Source of the DNA: Bacteroidales bacterium UBA2295
Lineage (GTDB): Bacteria; Bacteroidota; Bacteroidia; Bacteroidales; Tenuifilaceae
Direction: 5' to 3'
Length of the DNA: 29,643 nucleotides
Assembly: GCA_002345825.1 (NCBI GenBank)
Contig: DDWD01000096.1
Location: 1-29,643, forward strand
Part shown: in pieces, positions 7,125 to 15,445 of the stretch
How the letters are laid out: each line of letters starts with the position of its first letter
How positions within the stretch are numbered: position 1 is the stretch's first letter
Made by a program: the position numbers and the translations under genes
The notes under the pieces: model-generated
The model's database searches: none
Seen by the model: only the letters and a program-made list of their open reading frames with translations
What the model was told of the DNA's origin: nothing

Positions 7125-8705
7125 ATGGCCACACATACTTGCGATTTTCTTGTAATTGGTTCGGGCATAGCCGGACTTAGTTTTGCCCTTAAAGTTGCCG
7201 AACACGGAACGGTTATGCTTGTGAGCAAGGCCGATATTGAGGAGACTAACACCCGTTACGCGCAGGGTGGCATTGCCGCAGTTACCTACGAGCCCGATAG
7301 CGTAGAGAAACACATTGAAGATACCCTTATTTGTGGCGATGGCCTTTGCAATGCCGATGTGGTGCGTATGGTGGCCACTGAGGGGCCAGCTCAAATTAAC
7401 CAGCTTATACAATGGGGCGTAAAGTTCGATAAGAAAGCAACTGGACAATATGATTTGGCTCGCGAAGGTGGACACTCCGAGCACAGAATTCTGCATCATA
7501 AGGATAATACTGGAAACGAAATACAACGAGCGTTAACAGCAAAGGTAAAGGGGCATAAAAATATTAAAATCTTTGAACGCTTTTTTGCTGTTGAAATTAT
7601 TACCCAGCATCACTTAGGCGAGAAGGTTACCCGCTACAAAACCGACACCGAGTGTTACGGTGCCTACGTGCTCGACCTAAAAACACAAAAGGTAGATACC
7701 TTTTTGGCCAAAAGTACCATTATGGCAACAGGTGGAGTGGGCAACATTTACCACACCACAACCAATCCCATTGTGGCCACTGGCGATGGAATTGCCATGG
7801 TTTATCGTGCCAAGGGGCAGGTAGAGAATATGGAGTTTATACAGTTTCATCCCTCGTCGCTTTATCACCCTGGCGAGCGGCCCTCGTTTCTAATTACCGA
7901 GGCTATGCGTGGGTTTGGCGCAATTCTAAAAACTGCCGATGGCAAGGAGTTTATGCATAAGTACGATAAGCGAGAGTCGCTTGCACCGCGCGATATTGTG
8001 GCACGTGCTATTGATAATGAGATGAAGATTAGTGGCGACGAGTTTGTGTACCTCGATGCAACGTTTAAGGATGCTGCCGATACCAAGAATCACTTCCCAA
8101 ATATCTACGAGAAATGCCTATCGATAGGTATTGATATTACCAAGGAGATGATTCCGGTTGTGCCAGCGGCGCATTACCTGTGCGGTGGTATTAAGGTTGA
8201 TATGAATGGCGAGAGCTCCATTAAAAATCTTTACGCCATTGGCGAATGTTCGTCAACCGGACTCCATGGTGCTAATCGTTTGGCATCAAACTCGCTACTC
8301 GAGGCGGTGGTGTATGCCCATAGGGCTGCCAACGATGCTGTTGCCAAATCAGAAAAAATTGAGATAAATAGCAAAATACCGGCGTGGGATTACGAAGGAA
8401 CCACCCACAACGAGGAGATGGTTCTTATTACCCAAAGCTATAAAGAGATGCAGCAGGTAATGAGCAACTACGTGGGCATTGTTCGCTCAAACCTAAGGCT
8501 TGAGCGTGCGCTGGTTAGGCTCGGAATACTTTACAATGAGACCGAGGAGCTATACAAAAAATCGATACTTACCCAAAACCTTTGCGAGCTGCGCAACATG
8601 ATAAACGTGGGCTATCTGATAATTAAGAATGCCCAGAATATGCGCGAGAGCCGTGGGCTACACTACTCGCTCGATTACCCTAAGAGTAAGGGCAGCGAAT
8701 TTTAA
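7125..8705 (+). CDS. nadB: L-aspartate oxidase NadB
   Basis: NadB oxidises L-aspartate to iminoaspartate with FAD, the first step of de novo NAD synthesis; quinolinate synthase NadA uses the product. The 526-residue length is close to the usual ~530. Visible features are the FAD-binding fingerprint VIGSGIAGLSFAL (about residues 10-22), the conserved TRYAQGGIAA (about 43-52), EFIQFHPSSLY near 237, the HYLCGGIKVD segment near 348, GLHGANRLASNSLLEAVVYA (about 383-402) and a helical C-terminal domain rich in Arg and Glu. The GANRLASNSLLE stretch and the overall length favour NadB over succinate dehydrogenase flavoproteins. nadA and nadC are not in the window. The gene has its own promoter and probably forms a single transcription unit, since 1 kb of non-coding DNA follows. 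Confidence 0.95.
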   Translation: MATHTCDFLVIGSGIAGLSFALKVAEHGTVMLVSKADIEETNTRYAQGGIAAVTYEPDSVEKHIEDTLICGDGLCNADVVRMVATEGPAQINQLIQWGVKFDKKATGQYDLAREGGHSEHRILHHKDNTGNEIQRALTAKVKGHKNIKIFERFFAVEIITQHHLGEKVTRYKTDTECYGAYVLDLKTQKVDTFLAKSTIMATGGVGNIYHTTTNPIVATGDGIAMVYRAKGQVENMEFIQFHPSSLYHPGERPSFLITEAMRGFGAILKTADGKEFMHKYDKRESLAPRDIVARAIDNEMKISGDEFVYLDATFKDAADTKNHFPNIYEKCLSIGIDITKEMIPVVPAAHYLCGGIKVDMNGESSIKNLYAIGECSSTGLHGANRLASNSLLEAVVYAHRAANDAVAKSEKIEINSKIPAWDYEGTTHNEEMVLITQSYKEMQQVMSNYVGIVRSNLRLERALVRLGILYNETEELYKKSILTQNLCELRNMINVGYLIIKNAQNMRESRGLHYSLDYPKSKGSEF

Positions 8706-8730
8706 ATCATTCCAAAATCAAGGCATTACT

Positions 8731-8763
8731 AGTCAGGGTTTGACTTAAAGTCAAGTCCTGACT
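8731..8763. terminator. Long imperfect hairpin after nadB
   Basis: AGTCAGGGTTTGACTT (8731-8746) and AAGTCAAGTCCTGACT (8748-8763) are inverted copies at 14 of 16 positions, with almost no loop. The hairpin begins 26 bp after the nadB stop and is followed by TTGCACTT rather than a clean T-run. It could act as a terminator or mRNA 3' stabiliser, or simply belong to the repeat cluster that follows. Confidence 0.4.
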
Positions 8764-8839
8764 TTGCACTTACAGCATCCTTTGCTTTGGACAATGTCTA
8801 ACATCCCGTAGAGGTTACCTGCTAAAAGCAGAGTGCAAC

Positions 8840-9082
8840 ACCTGCCGCCGTAGGTGGCACATAGCGATAGAACTGGCGTTGCAGTATATTACTAGCACCC
8901 CGTGGGGGTGCAATAGCTATAGCACACGATTTGCGAAGTATGTCTAGCACCCCAGCGGGGTGCAATACCAAATCCAAACACATACATTCACACCCTATTG
9001 CACCCCTCTGGGGTACAATACCCGCCGCCGTAAGTGTCGCAAAGGCTTGAAATTGCCCCCGGTGGGCGAAATAGCGATAGAA
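8840..9082. repeat. Cluster of five short GC-rich hairpin repeats
   Basis: Three units share a GCACCCC-loop-GGGGTGC design: 8895-8911 (loop GTG), 8947-8963 (loop AGC) and 9000-9016 (loop TCT, one arm mismatched). All three are followed by AATA, and the first two are preceded by TA. Two further units end in the identical 12-mer ATAGCGATAGAA (8861-8872 and 9071-9082): the first follows a GCCGCCGTAGGTGGCAC block, the second a TTGCCC/GGGCGAA stem at 9053-9070. CCGCCGTA also recurs near 8846 and 9026. Such repeats resemble REP-like intergenic families seen in Bacteroidota genomes. No REP-associated transposase gene lies in the window. Confidence 0.65.
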
Positions 9083-9332
9083 TAAAATTTGCTTTGTTCA
9101 CCTCTGGCTTCCAATCAACAGAAATGGGCAAAAGATCAACTTTTTGCACTAAAATTTTGATTTTTCCAACAGCATCCCTACTTTATTTTTTTCAAAAATG
9201 CCAAGTAAACTGCAACTTGTAATGGGGTAATGGGTTTCTGAAACTTAGGTGATTCAAAGTTTATTTGAGCCTTTGTTTTCTCAAATCATCGCGTAGGTTA
9301 AATTGTTTTGCCTTTTTCTTTATGTGATTGCA

Positions 9333-9356
9333 AAAATACCCAGTACTGGGTATTTT
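9333..9356. promoter_or_regulatory. Perfect 24-bp palindrome
   Basis: The arms AAAATACCCAGT (9333-9344) and ACTGGGTATTTT (9345-9356) are exact reverse complements with no spacer. A-run and T-run at the two ends would let the RNA act as a terminator in either direction; the symmetry equally suits a dimeric DNA-binding protein. It lies 368 bp before the TolB-like gene and 628 bp after nadB. Confidence 0.5.
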
Positions 9357-9378
9357 CTAGTTAAGAAGTACCACATAC

Positions 9379-9392
9379 CTTTGATATCAAAG
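9379..9392. promoter_or_regulatory. Perfect 14-bp palindrome
   Basis: CTTTGATATCAAAG is fully self-complementary and starts 22 bp after the end of the 24-bp palindrome. A protein-binding site is possible; function is unknown. Confidence 0.3.
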
Positions 9393-9723
9393 AAAAGGGG
9401 TCAAATAAACTAATAACTCAATATAGTATAATTGATTATGTAGATTGTGAGAATTTAGTTTATTAAAACAGTTAAGTAACTCGTTTGTAAATCAAATAAA
9501 AATTATGTGTAAGGAGGTTTTGTGTATGTAACGATAGATAAGTTATTGTTGTATTTATGTGGGATAGCCTCTGAAGATGTGGCTGAAATTTTATTCAAGT
9601 TTTTTTTGCATAAAACTATTGCATAAGGTTCTTATAAATGAACAATATTTTTATCTAATACTACGAGCAATTTAATATACCCTTTTAGTATTTATTATAT
9701 TAACCATTTTAAACACACATAAG

Positions 9724-10716
9724 ATGAAAAACAAGTACTTACTATCAACTTTATTATTTTTGGCTGTTGGGTGTGCTCCCAAGATTATTGTTAATTATAT
9801 GACTGTGGCCGTTCCGGAAGAAGGAAGCCTAACTCTAACCCAATATACCCGTGATGATGAGCGTGTTTTACACCCATGGGTAGGGATTGATTCAGAAACA
9901 AAGATAATTCGTTGGTATGCTGCACCTCTTATAGCAATATCACCAAATGGAGAAAAGATAGCTTATATTGCTTCAAACAATGAGTTTAACAACCTTTATT
10001 TGAAGAATGTAAAAGGTGGCAAATCGACAGTACAGCGTACCTTCAATAGGAATATTATGGATATGAGTTACTCACCTGATGGTAAGTATATTGCTTTTAC
10101 TGAACGGAAATCAGGCAATGACAATATATTCATGATAAATGCTACTGAAGGGGTAGCAATTCAGCAATTAGTTAATAGTTCAGCCGCCGAATTGTCACCG
10201 TCTTTTGCTCCCGATGGAAAAACTGTTTACTACTCAAAATCAGAGGGTAGTAGGTATTACGTTTGGAGTTTTAATATTGAAACCTCATTGCTTACACAGT
10301 ATACCGAGGGTTTTACTCCAAACCTTTCTCCAAATGGCGAGGATCTTGTTGTGACTCGAAATAGTCGAGATGGTAACAGGGGTGAGATTTGGATGATAAA
10401 TATTCGGAAGGGTACAGAAACTTTAATCTTAAATGATCCTAAGAAAGGGTATTCCAGTCCACAAATTTCGCCCGATGGCAAGCGCATTGTTTGCGTAGGC
10501 ATTACTGAGGGCGATAACACTAAGCCTCAAAATCTAGATTTATTCGTTGTGAATATTGATGGTACAGGATTAACACAACTTACTTTTCACGGTGGTCATG
10601 ATGTTTCACCTATATGGACCCCTGATGGGAAATCCATCTTTTTTATCTCTCAGCGCGGAAATAAGGATGGAAAGTACAATGTTTGGAAAATGGATTTGAA
10701 TAATACTTTAAACTAA
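9724..10716 (+). CDS. TolB-like beta-propeller lipoprotein
   Basis: This 330-residue protein starts with a lipobox (LLFLAVGC, Cys17). It then carries about six PD40/WD40-like units of the TolB type, each with an S-P-(D/N)-G core: ISPNGEKIAYIAS (about 76-88), YSPDGKYIAFTE (116-127), FAPDGKTVYYSK (161-172), LSPNGEDLVVTR (202-213), ISPDGKRIVCVG (246-257) and WTPDGKSIFFIS (298-309). This would close a six-bladed propeller. Unlike TolB there is no N-terminal alpha/beta domain, and no peptidase domain is attached, so a binding or scaffold role in the envelope is likely. It lies 6 bp before a gene for an exported barrel-like protein, which suggests the two act together. Function beyond this is not readable. 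Confidence 0.78.
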   Translation: MKNKYLLSTLLFLAVGCAPKIIVNYMTVAVPEEGSLTLTQYTRDDERVLHPWVGIDSETKIIRWYAAPLIAISPNGEKIAYIASNNEFNNLYLKNVKGGKSTVQRTFNRNIMDMSYSPDGKYIAFTERKSGNDNIFMINATEGVAIQQLVNSSAAELSPSFAPDGKTVYYSKSEGSRYYVWSFNIETSLLTQYTEGFTPNLSPNGEDLVVTRNSRDGNRGEIWMINIRKGTETLILNDPKKGYSSPQISPDGKRIVCVGITEGDNTKPQNLDLFVVNIDGTGLTQLTFHGGHDVSPIWTPDGKSIFFISQRGNKDGKYNVWKMDLNNTLN

Positions 10717-10722
10717 CTTATT

Positions 10723-11436
10723 ATGAAAAGAATATCTCTTGCTATTCTCTTAACATTTATTGCTTTTGCAGTAAATGCTCAGATTACAGGTGGAAACGTA
10801 GACTCTGGTAGTTCAAAATCCAAGGAGTCAACTGAAAAAGTCTTTAAAAAATATTTTAACCTTAAGTTTAGTTCCGGAAAATCAATGGGAACATTTGGTA
10901 AAGAACCCATTAATTCCTCAGTAGACGACGGTATGGGAGTTGGCTTGGGTGCATCAATTGATATTGGTCAAACCTTTTTCTTACATAACATAGAGTTATC
11001 ATCACCAAAAACCAAAATTGCTATTGAAGCAACCTATTTAAGTGTTGCACCTTTTTTTTCAAGAACTTTGTCCTCAAGTTCTTTTGAGTATAATCCTTCA
11101 GCAATGTTTGTTGCAATGAAAATTGGTGCTTCTGTTAATGTTAATACCCGTGATAATATTATTGTTGGAGCAAAATTTAAATTAGAGCCGACGATTTTTT
11201 CATATAGCATTAGTGTATATGATGACATTAACTATTCCGATTATTACTATACTGGTGTATCTCCAATGATTAGGAGTTCATTAGGCGTGTTCGCCAGAAA
11301 AAAGCCTTTTTATGTTGGCCTTGACCTTAGTTTTGGTAAAACCAATATGACATTATTTGAAATGGAAAGAGAGCAAGAAGTTGATATTGCTGCAAAAACA
11401 TCAAGGCTCGATATCGTGGTAGGCTTTTCGTTTTAG
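10723..11436 (+). CDS. Exported protein, probable outer-membrane beta-barrel, unknown function
   Basis: This 237-residue protein has a clear signal peptide (residues 1-19, ending FAVNAQ). The mature part is rich in alternating hydrophobic/polar strands (for example FFLHNIELSS, FVAMKIGASVNV, IIVGAKFKL and FYVGLDLSFGK) and ends in VVGFSF. A final aromatic residue is the usual C-terminal signal of outer-membrane barrels. I do not recognise a named family. It starts 6 bp after the TolB-like lipoprotein gene and is followed by a hairpin terminator, so the two form a bicistronic unit. A small outer-membrane barrel paired with a periplasmic propeller is the working guess. Confidence 0.65.
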   Translation: MKRISLAILLTFIAFAVNAQITGGNVDSGSSKSKESTEKVFKKYFNLKFSSGKSMGTFGKEPINSSVDDGMGVGLGASIDIGQTFFLHNIELSSPKTKIAIEATYLSVAPFFSRTLSSSSFEYNPSAMFVAMKIGASVNVNTRDNIIVGAKFKLEPTIFSYSISVYDDINYSDYYYTGVSPMIRSSLGVFARKKPFYVGLDLSFGKTNMTLFEMEREQEVDIAAKTSRLDIVVGFSF

Positions 11437-11854
11437 CATATCGTAAATATATTTTCAAAACAAATCGGGTTTATCTTACATTAGATAAACCTGATTTGCT
11501 GTTTATTTATGGTAGCTAAACTTTGAATCGAAAGCTATTGCTGATTTTATTCACTAAAAATGTGTGCAAGTGTTTTGGGGTTATGATATATTCCTTGGTG
11601 TTCATATTTGAATGTCTTTTGATTACATTCCATTACAATTAGATAGTCTGTATAGCAATAGGGTTCGAAATCGAACACCTGTGTTCATATACGTGCAAGT
11701 AAAAAATAAAGAGGTATTGCTAACATCTTAATAATCTAAGCGTAATAGTTTTCGGCATACGAATTGATATCTGTATAAAGCTTTTTTGCAATTTCGCCAA
11801 TAGTAAACCAACGCAATAAAGCAACTCGTATGTTTTAGCTAATACCTCATAAAT
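11437..11854. other. Intergenic region before the ABC permease
   Basis: Apart from the terminator hairpin at its left end, these 418 bases are AT-rich and hold no credible gene. An inverted word GTTCGA/TCGAAC occurs around 11667-11678 (GGTTCGAAATCGAACACC). No exact TAnnTTTG sequence is present; the T-run at about 11780-11789 ending in TTTG, with TTG about 20 bp upstream, is a weak promoter candidate. Confidence 0.5.
11462..11497 (+). terminator. Hairpin terminator after the barrel gene
   Basis: AAATCGGGTTTATCT (11462-11476) pairs with AGATAAACCTGATTT (11483-11497) over 15 bp with one G-U pair and a 6-nt loop. It begins 26 bp after the stop codon. The bases after it are only moderately T-rich, so efficiency is uncertain, but A/T symmetry would let it work in both directions. 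Confidence 0.6.
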
Positions 11855-14236
11855 ATGCTGAAATCCTATTTTTTGCTAGCCTATAGGAATATTTTGAAAA
11901 ATAAGTTCTTTGTACTTATTAATATCCTTGGGCTTGGCGCTACCCTTGCCTGCTGTATAGTTGCCTATTTAAACCATAGGTTTGAGGCCGATTATAACAA
12001 AACCCACCTTAATTTAGAAAAAATTTATAAGGTCAATATCTTTAGAGATGTTAATGACCGACAGCAACGTTATGGCATTTCGCCAGCTTCGTTGGCTCCT
12101 GCTTTGGGAACCAGTGTGGCTGGGGTTGAGTCAGTGGTCAGGTACTCTTCAAATCAGCTGTCGGTAAAGTACGGCAACGAGGCTGATTCGAAAATCTTCT
12201 CAAAAAATGTGGCTTTTGCCGACGATGATTTCTTCGACCTGTTCACCTTTCCTGTGATTAGTGGAAGCACCTCCAGCTATAGTGATGTGAACAGCATTGT
12301 GATTAGCCATGAGACTGCTGAGCAGTATTTTGGCAACCAAAATGCTATTGGCGAGAGCTTAACCCTTTTTGCCGAAAACGGAGAACCCTTTGAATTCAAG
12401 GTTATTGCGATTCTTAAGCATATCCCCGAAAACTCTATGGTAAACTTTGATGCGGTTATCATATTTCGAAATTATTTCAGGGTTTTTAAGGTTGATGAGA
12501 TGGATTGGAAACGGTGGATAGGCGCAACCTTTCTTTCTATTCCTAACCCAGAGGATATCCCAAGAATTGAGTCAATGCTCAATGGGTTTCTCGAAATTCA
12601 ACATCGCGCTCGAGAGGACTGGCCTATAACAAGGTTTGAAGTTATGAGCCTTAAGGAGTACACCAAGATTAGTCGCGATGTGTGGGCCAACTGGTTGTGG
12701 ATAAATCTTCATCCAGCCCAGATTTACGCACCACTAATTATGAGTGTGCTAATTCTACTACTCGCTGGGTTTAACTATATGAACACGTCCATATCCATTG
12801 CAAACACAAGGCTTAAAGAGATTGGTGTGCGCAAGGTGATGGGTAGCAGTCGCCGGCAGCTCATAGCCCAGTTTCTGGGCGAGAATGCATTGGTTTGCTT
12901 TATTGCGCTAGTTGTATCCCTGCTCATAGCAATTTTCCTAATTGATGAGTACAATAAGATGTGGCCATATATGAACCTAAAGATGACCCTTGCGGGTAAT
13001 ATTAGCTTTTGGCTATTCCTTGCTGGTCTTTTGGTGTTTACATCCATTTTGGCAGGCGCATACTCCGCATTCTATATCAGCTCATTTAAATCGGTTGATA
13101 TATTTAAAGGATCATATAGGCTTAAGGAGGGTGGTTGGTTAGCAAAAATTTTACTCTGGTTTCAGGTAACCGTTTCGGTTGTGGCCATTATTGCAAGCCT
13201 TGTATTTGCTCAGAACGCAAGTTTCCAGCAATCGGTAGATATGGGTTACGACATGGATAGAATCCTAGCCATTCCATTGGCCGCAGGTGTCGATAAAAAT
13301 GCCCTAGAAGCTGCCTACGAAAGCCATCCCGACATTAGCTCCATTGCCTACACCAGTCAGCATATTGGCTGGGGTGGATACTCAAGAACAATAGAGCTAA
13401 GTGAGAGGAAAACCGAGGTTAGGGTTATGGAGGTTGGTACAAATTACCTCGAAACTATGGGCGTGAGGTTAATCGAAGGACGTGGTTTCACCAGCGAATT
13501 CGAGCCTTCGGATATCGCCAATTCGGTTGTGCTCGATAGGAGAACCGCTGATGAGTTGGGCATTCAGGATCCTATTGGGCACATCATTAGGCTTGACACC
13601 CTTAACCTTAAGGTTGTTGGCGTAACCGACTATTTTCATATGAGCTTTTGGAGCAAGCCCATTCCAATTATTTTCTGGATGCGCAATCCAGAGCCCCAAT
13701 CGCTTATGGTAATAAGGACTACAGCTGCCGATCAAACACAGCTGCTGAGTCAGCTTAAATCAGAATGGGAACAGCTTGTTCCTTTTATACCTTTTTCGGG
13801 ATTCGAACAGGTTAAAATCGATGAGGAAGCCCAAGATGTGAATAAAAACATTACAGCTATAAATATGTTTCTGGCCATTATTGCCATTGTGCTATCATCA
13901 ATTGCCCTTTACACGTTGGTTTCGTTAAATATATTAAAACGGATAAAGGAAATTGGCGTTCGTACGGTTTTGGGATCGAGTAAAATTGAAATTAACTGGT
14001 TAATAAGCAAGCCGTTTATAATTATAGTAGTCCTTGCATCGGTGGTTGGTGGTTTGGGCGGTTACTCCCTGTCGAGCCTACTGCTAAACAGCCTTTGGCC
14101 GGTTCGAATCCCCATTGGTATTGGCAGTATTGTAATTCCCGTTCTTGCAGTGGTAGCATTGGCCTATCTGATAATGAGCATAAAAATTCTGAGAACCACA
14201 TTAAAAAACCCTGTTGAATCGCTAAGGTACGAGTAA
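11855..14236 (+). CDS. ABC transporter permease, MacB/FtsX type
   Basis: This 793-residue protein has the Bacteroidota double-FtsX layout. A first transmembrane helix (about 18-39) is followed by a periplasmic MacB core domain (40-285), three helices of FtsX domain 1 (about 290-410), another single helix (about 430-448), a second periplasmic domain (450-660) and FtsX domain 2 (about 665-790). The two cytoplasmic coupling motifs are near-copies, RLKEIGVRKVMGSSRRQL (about 317-334) and RIKEIGVRTVLGSSKIEI (about 693-710). Such permeases work with a MacB/LolD-like ATPase as mechanotransmission pumps for peptides, lipoproteins or drugs, rather than as classical pore transporters. No ATPase gene is present within 11 kb upstream or 15 kb downstream, so the partner must be encoded elsewhere. 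Its flanking non-coding regions suggest a single-gene transcript. Substrate unknown. Confidence 0.85.
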   Translation: MLKSYFLLAYRNILKNKFFVLINILGLGATLACCIVAYLNHRFEADYNKTHLNLEKIYKVNIFRDVNDRQQRYGISPASLAPALGTSVAGVESVVRYSSNQLSVKYGNEADSKIFSKNVAFADDDFFDLFTFPVISGSTSSYSDVNSIVISHETAEQYFGNQNAIGESLTLFAENGEPFEFKVIAILKHIPENSMVNFDAVIIFRNYFRVFKVDEMDWKRWIGATFLSIPNPEDIPRIESMLNGFLEIQHRAREDWPITRFEVMSLKEYTKISRDVWANWLWINLHPAQIYAPLIMSVLILLLAGFNYMNTSISIANTRLKEIGVRKVMGSSRRQLIAQFLGENALVCFIALVVSLLIAIFLIDEYNKMWPYMNLKMTLAGNISFWLFLAGLLVFTSILAGAYSAFYISSFKSVDIFKGSYRLKEGGWLAKILLWFQVTVSVVAIIASLVFAQNASFQQSVDMGYDMDRILAIPLAAGVDKNALEAAYESHPDISSIAYTSQHIGWGGYSRTIELSERKTEVRVMEVGTNYLETMGVRLIEGRGFTSEFEPSDIANSVVLDRRTADELGIQDPIGHIIRLDTLNLKVVGVTDYFHMSFWSKPIPIIFWMRNPEPQSLMVIRTTAADQTQLLSQLKSEWEQLVPFIPFSGFEQVKIDEEAQDVNKNITAINMFLAIIAIVLSSIALYTLVSLNILKRIKEIGVRTVLGSSKIEINWLISKPFIIIVVLASVVGGLGGYSLSSLLLNSLWPVRIPIGIGSIVIPVLAVVALAYLIMSIKILRTTLKNPVESLRYE

Positions 14237-14668
14237 CAATTATTTTGGCACTACTGCTTTTTCAGTAGAAAATATGTATAGGTTGAGGTATGAATGAGGA
14301 TGTTAAATATTGGATGTTGCCTGTCTCGGCTACCGATAGGTTGACGAGAGATGTAGGATAACTAACTTGTCCTTCTTCTTCTGACCTCTGGCTTCTGACT
14401 TTCAACTTTAGTCACTTTCTGAACTTTAAACTCCAGGCACTTATGCCCAAAGTATTGCTGTGGTCTAAATTACAGAAACCATCAGCGCTCAGGCCCAATG
14501 TCATTTTCAAATTCTTAGCCCTACCAAACAGCACGCAACACCCTAACGCACAGCTATGAATTCTCACAAATTAACTCACATTAGATAAACCTATTTTATT
14601 TCCATAGATTTACTTAACTTTAAGGCAAACTAGCTGTTTAAAACAGAAACATCAAAACGTTTTGCCCT
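14237..14668. other. Intergenic region with decayed repeats
   Basis: No credible gene is seen in these 432 bases. A 6-bp hairpin starts 14 bp after the permease stop. A CTTCTGAC word occurs twice (14378-14385 and 14392-14399). ACCTCTGGCTTC (14384-14395) is also found at 9100-9111. ACATTAGATAAACCT (14578-14592) repeats 11478-11492 in the terminator after the barrel gene. Two small palindromes, CTGTTTAAAACAG and CAAAACGTTTTG, lie within 40 bp of the PHP gene start and could be regulatory. Confidence 0.5.
14251..14268 (+). terminator. Weak hairpin after the permease gene
   Basis: CTACTG and CAGTAG flank a 6-nt loop CTTTTT starting 14 bp after the stop. The stem is short and the following sequence is A-rich, so this is a tentative terminator. 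Confidence 0.3.
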
Positions 14669-15445
14669 ATGCTGCTAGATTACCATATGCATACCTACCT
14701 CTCCGATGGACGCGACACGCACGAGCAAATGGTTGCCTCTGCCGCATTCCGTGGCATAAACGAGATAGGGTTTTCCGATCATATCAGCCTAAAGCCAATC
14801 GACTGGGCACTGCCCATTGAGCGTATTGATGAGATGATTGCCCGGGTTAAGGATGTACAAGCCAGCGATACGAAGGGAGTAACCGTGAAATTTGGGGTTG
14901 AAATGGACTACTTCTTTGGAATGGAAAGGCAGATACAGGAAATACTATCTAAGCTACCCATCGACTACGTAATTGGTTCTGTCCATTTTATTGATGGGTG
15001 GAATTTTGATACTGATATTAAGGAGTACGACACCATAGATATCAACCGGTTTTACCGCCAATACTTTAAAGCCGTTCAACAATCGGCCAAATCGAAGCTA
15101 TTCGATATAATTGGTCATTGCGATCTGGCTAAAAAGTTTGCCTACTACCCCACCTTTCCGCTTGATGTGCTTTACGACGAGGCCGCCCAAACCTTTAAAA
15201 AGGCCGATGTGGTGGTGGAGATCAACACCAGCGGTCGCATTAAGCCATGCAACGAGTTTTACCCCTCGGCACAATTCCTTGAGCGCCTAGCACACTACAA
15301 AGTACCCATAACCCTTGGCTCCGATGCCCATGTAGAGCAAAACGTTGGCCAGTTCTTCGACGATGCCATTGCCGAAATAAAGGCGCTTGGATACAAGGAG
15401 ATAGCCCGCTTTACAAATCGTAAGCGGGAGATGGTGAAGATATAG
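14669..15445 (+). CDS. PHP-domain phosphoesterase, histidinol-phosphatase (HisJ) family
   Basis: This 258-residue protein shows the metal-binding motifs of the PHP fold in order: DYHMHTYLSDG (about 4-14), GFSDHI (about 34-39), GVEMDYF (about 76-82), IGSVHFIDGW (about 101-110), FDIIGHCDLAK (about 145-155), VVEINTSG (about 181-188) and ITLGSDAH (about 213-220). This set matches HisK/HisJ-type histidinol-phosphatases, which hydrolyse L-histidinol phosphate to L-histidinol in histidine synthesis. No other his gene is nearby, and the PHP family also includes other phosphoesterases, so the substrate is probable rather than certain. No signal peptide is present, so the enzyme is cytoplasmic. The start at 14669 gives MLLDYHMHT, as expected, because the first metal motif always sits at the N-terminus. 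Confidence 0.82.
   Translation: MLLDYHMHTYLSDGRDTHEQMVASAAFRGINEIGFSDHISLKPIDWALPIERIDEMIARVKDVQASDTKGVTVKFGVEMDYFFGMERQIQEILSKLPIDYVIGSVHFIDGWNFDTDIKEYDTIDINRFYRQYFKAVQQSAKSKLFDIIGHCDLAKKFAYYPTFPLDVLYDEAAQTFKKADVVVEINTSGRIKPCNEFYPSAQFLERLAHYKVPITLGSDAHVEQNVGQFFDDAIAEIKALGYKEIARFTNRKREMVKI

Larger units (their letters stand above)
8706..9723. other. 1-kb non-coding region with hairpin repeats and palindromes
   Basis: No convincing gene is visible. The left third (8731-9082) is GC-richer and packed with inverted repeats, described separately. The right part (9083-9723) is AT-rich and holds a perfect 24-bp palindrome, a 14-bp palindrome and a weak inverted pair ATTTGAG/CTCAAAT (9263-9269, 9280-9286). 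It ends in an AT-rich leader before the TolB-like gene in which I find no exact TAnnTTTG element. A 62-residue + frame at 9034-9222 starts inside the repeats and looks like chance. Confidence 0.65.

Noticed and set aside
6969..7526. 185-codon open frame on the minus strand
   Set aside because: It lies across the end of the VWA gene and the start of nadB in the opposite sense, covers the nadB promoter, and has no recognisable domain; nadB is certain.
8840..9082. CRISPR array
   Set aside because: The repeats are short palindromes of unequal sequence and irregular spacing, without repeated direct units and spacers; no cas gene is present.
9034..9222. 62-codon frame on the plus strand
   Set aside because: It starts inside the hairpin repeat cluster and runs into AT-rich DNA; the composition looks non-coding and no family is recognised.
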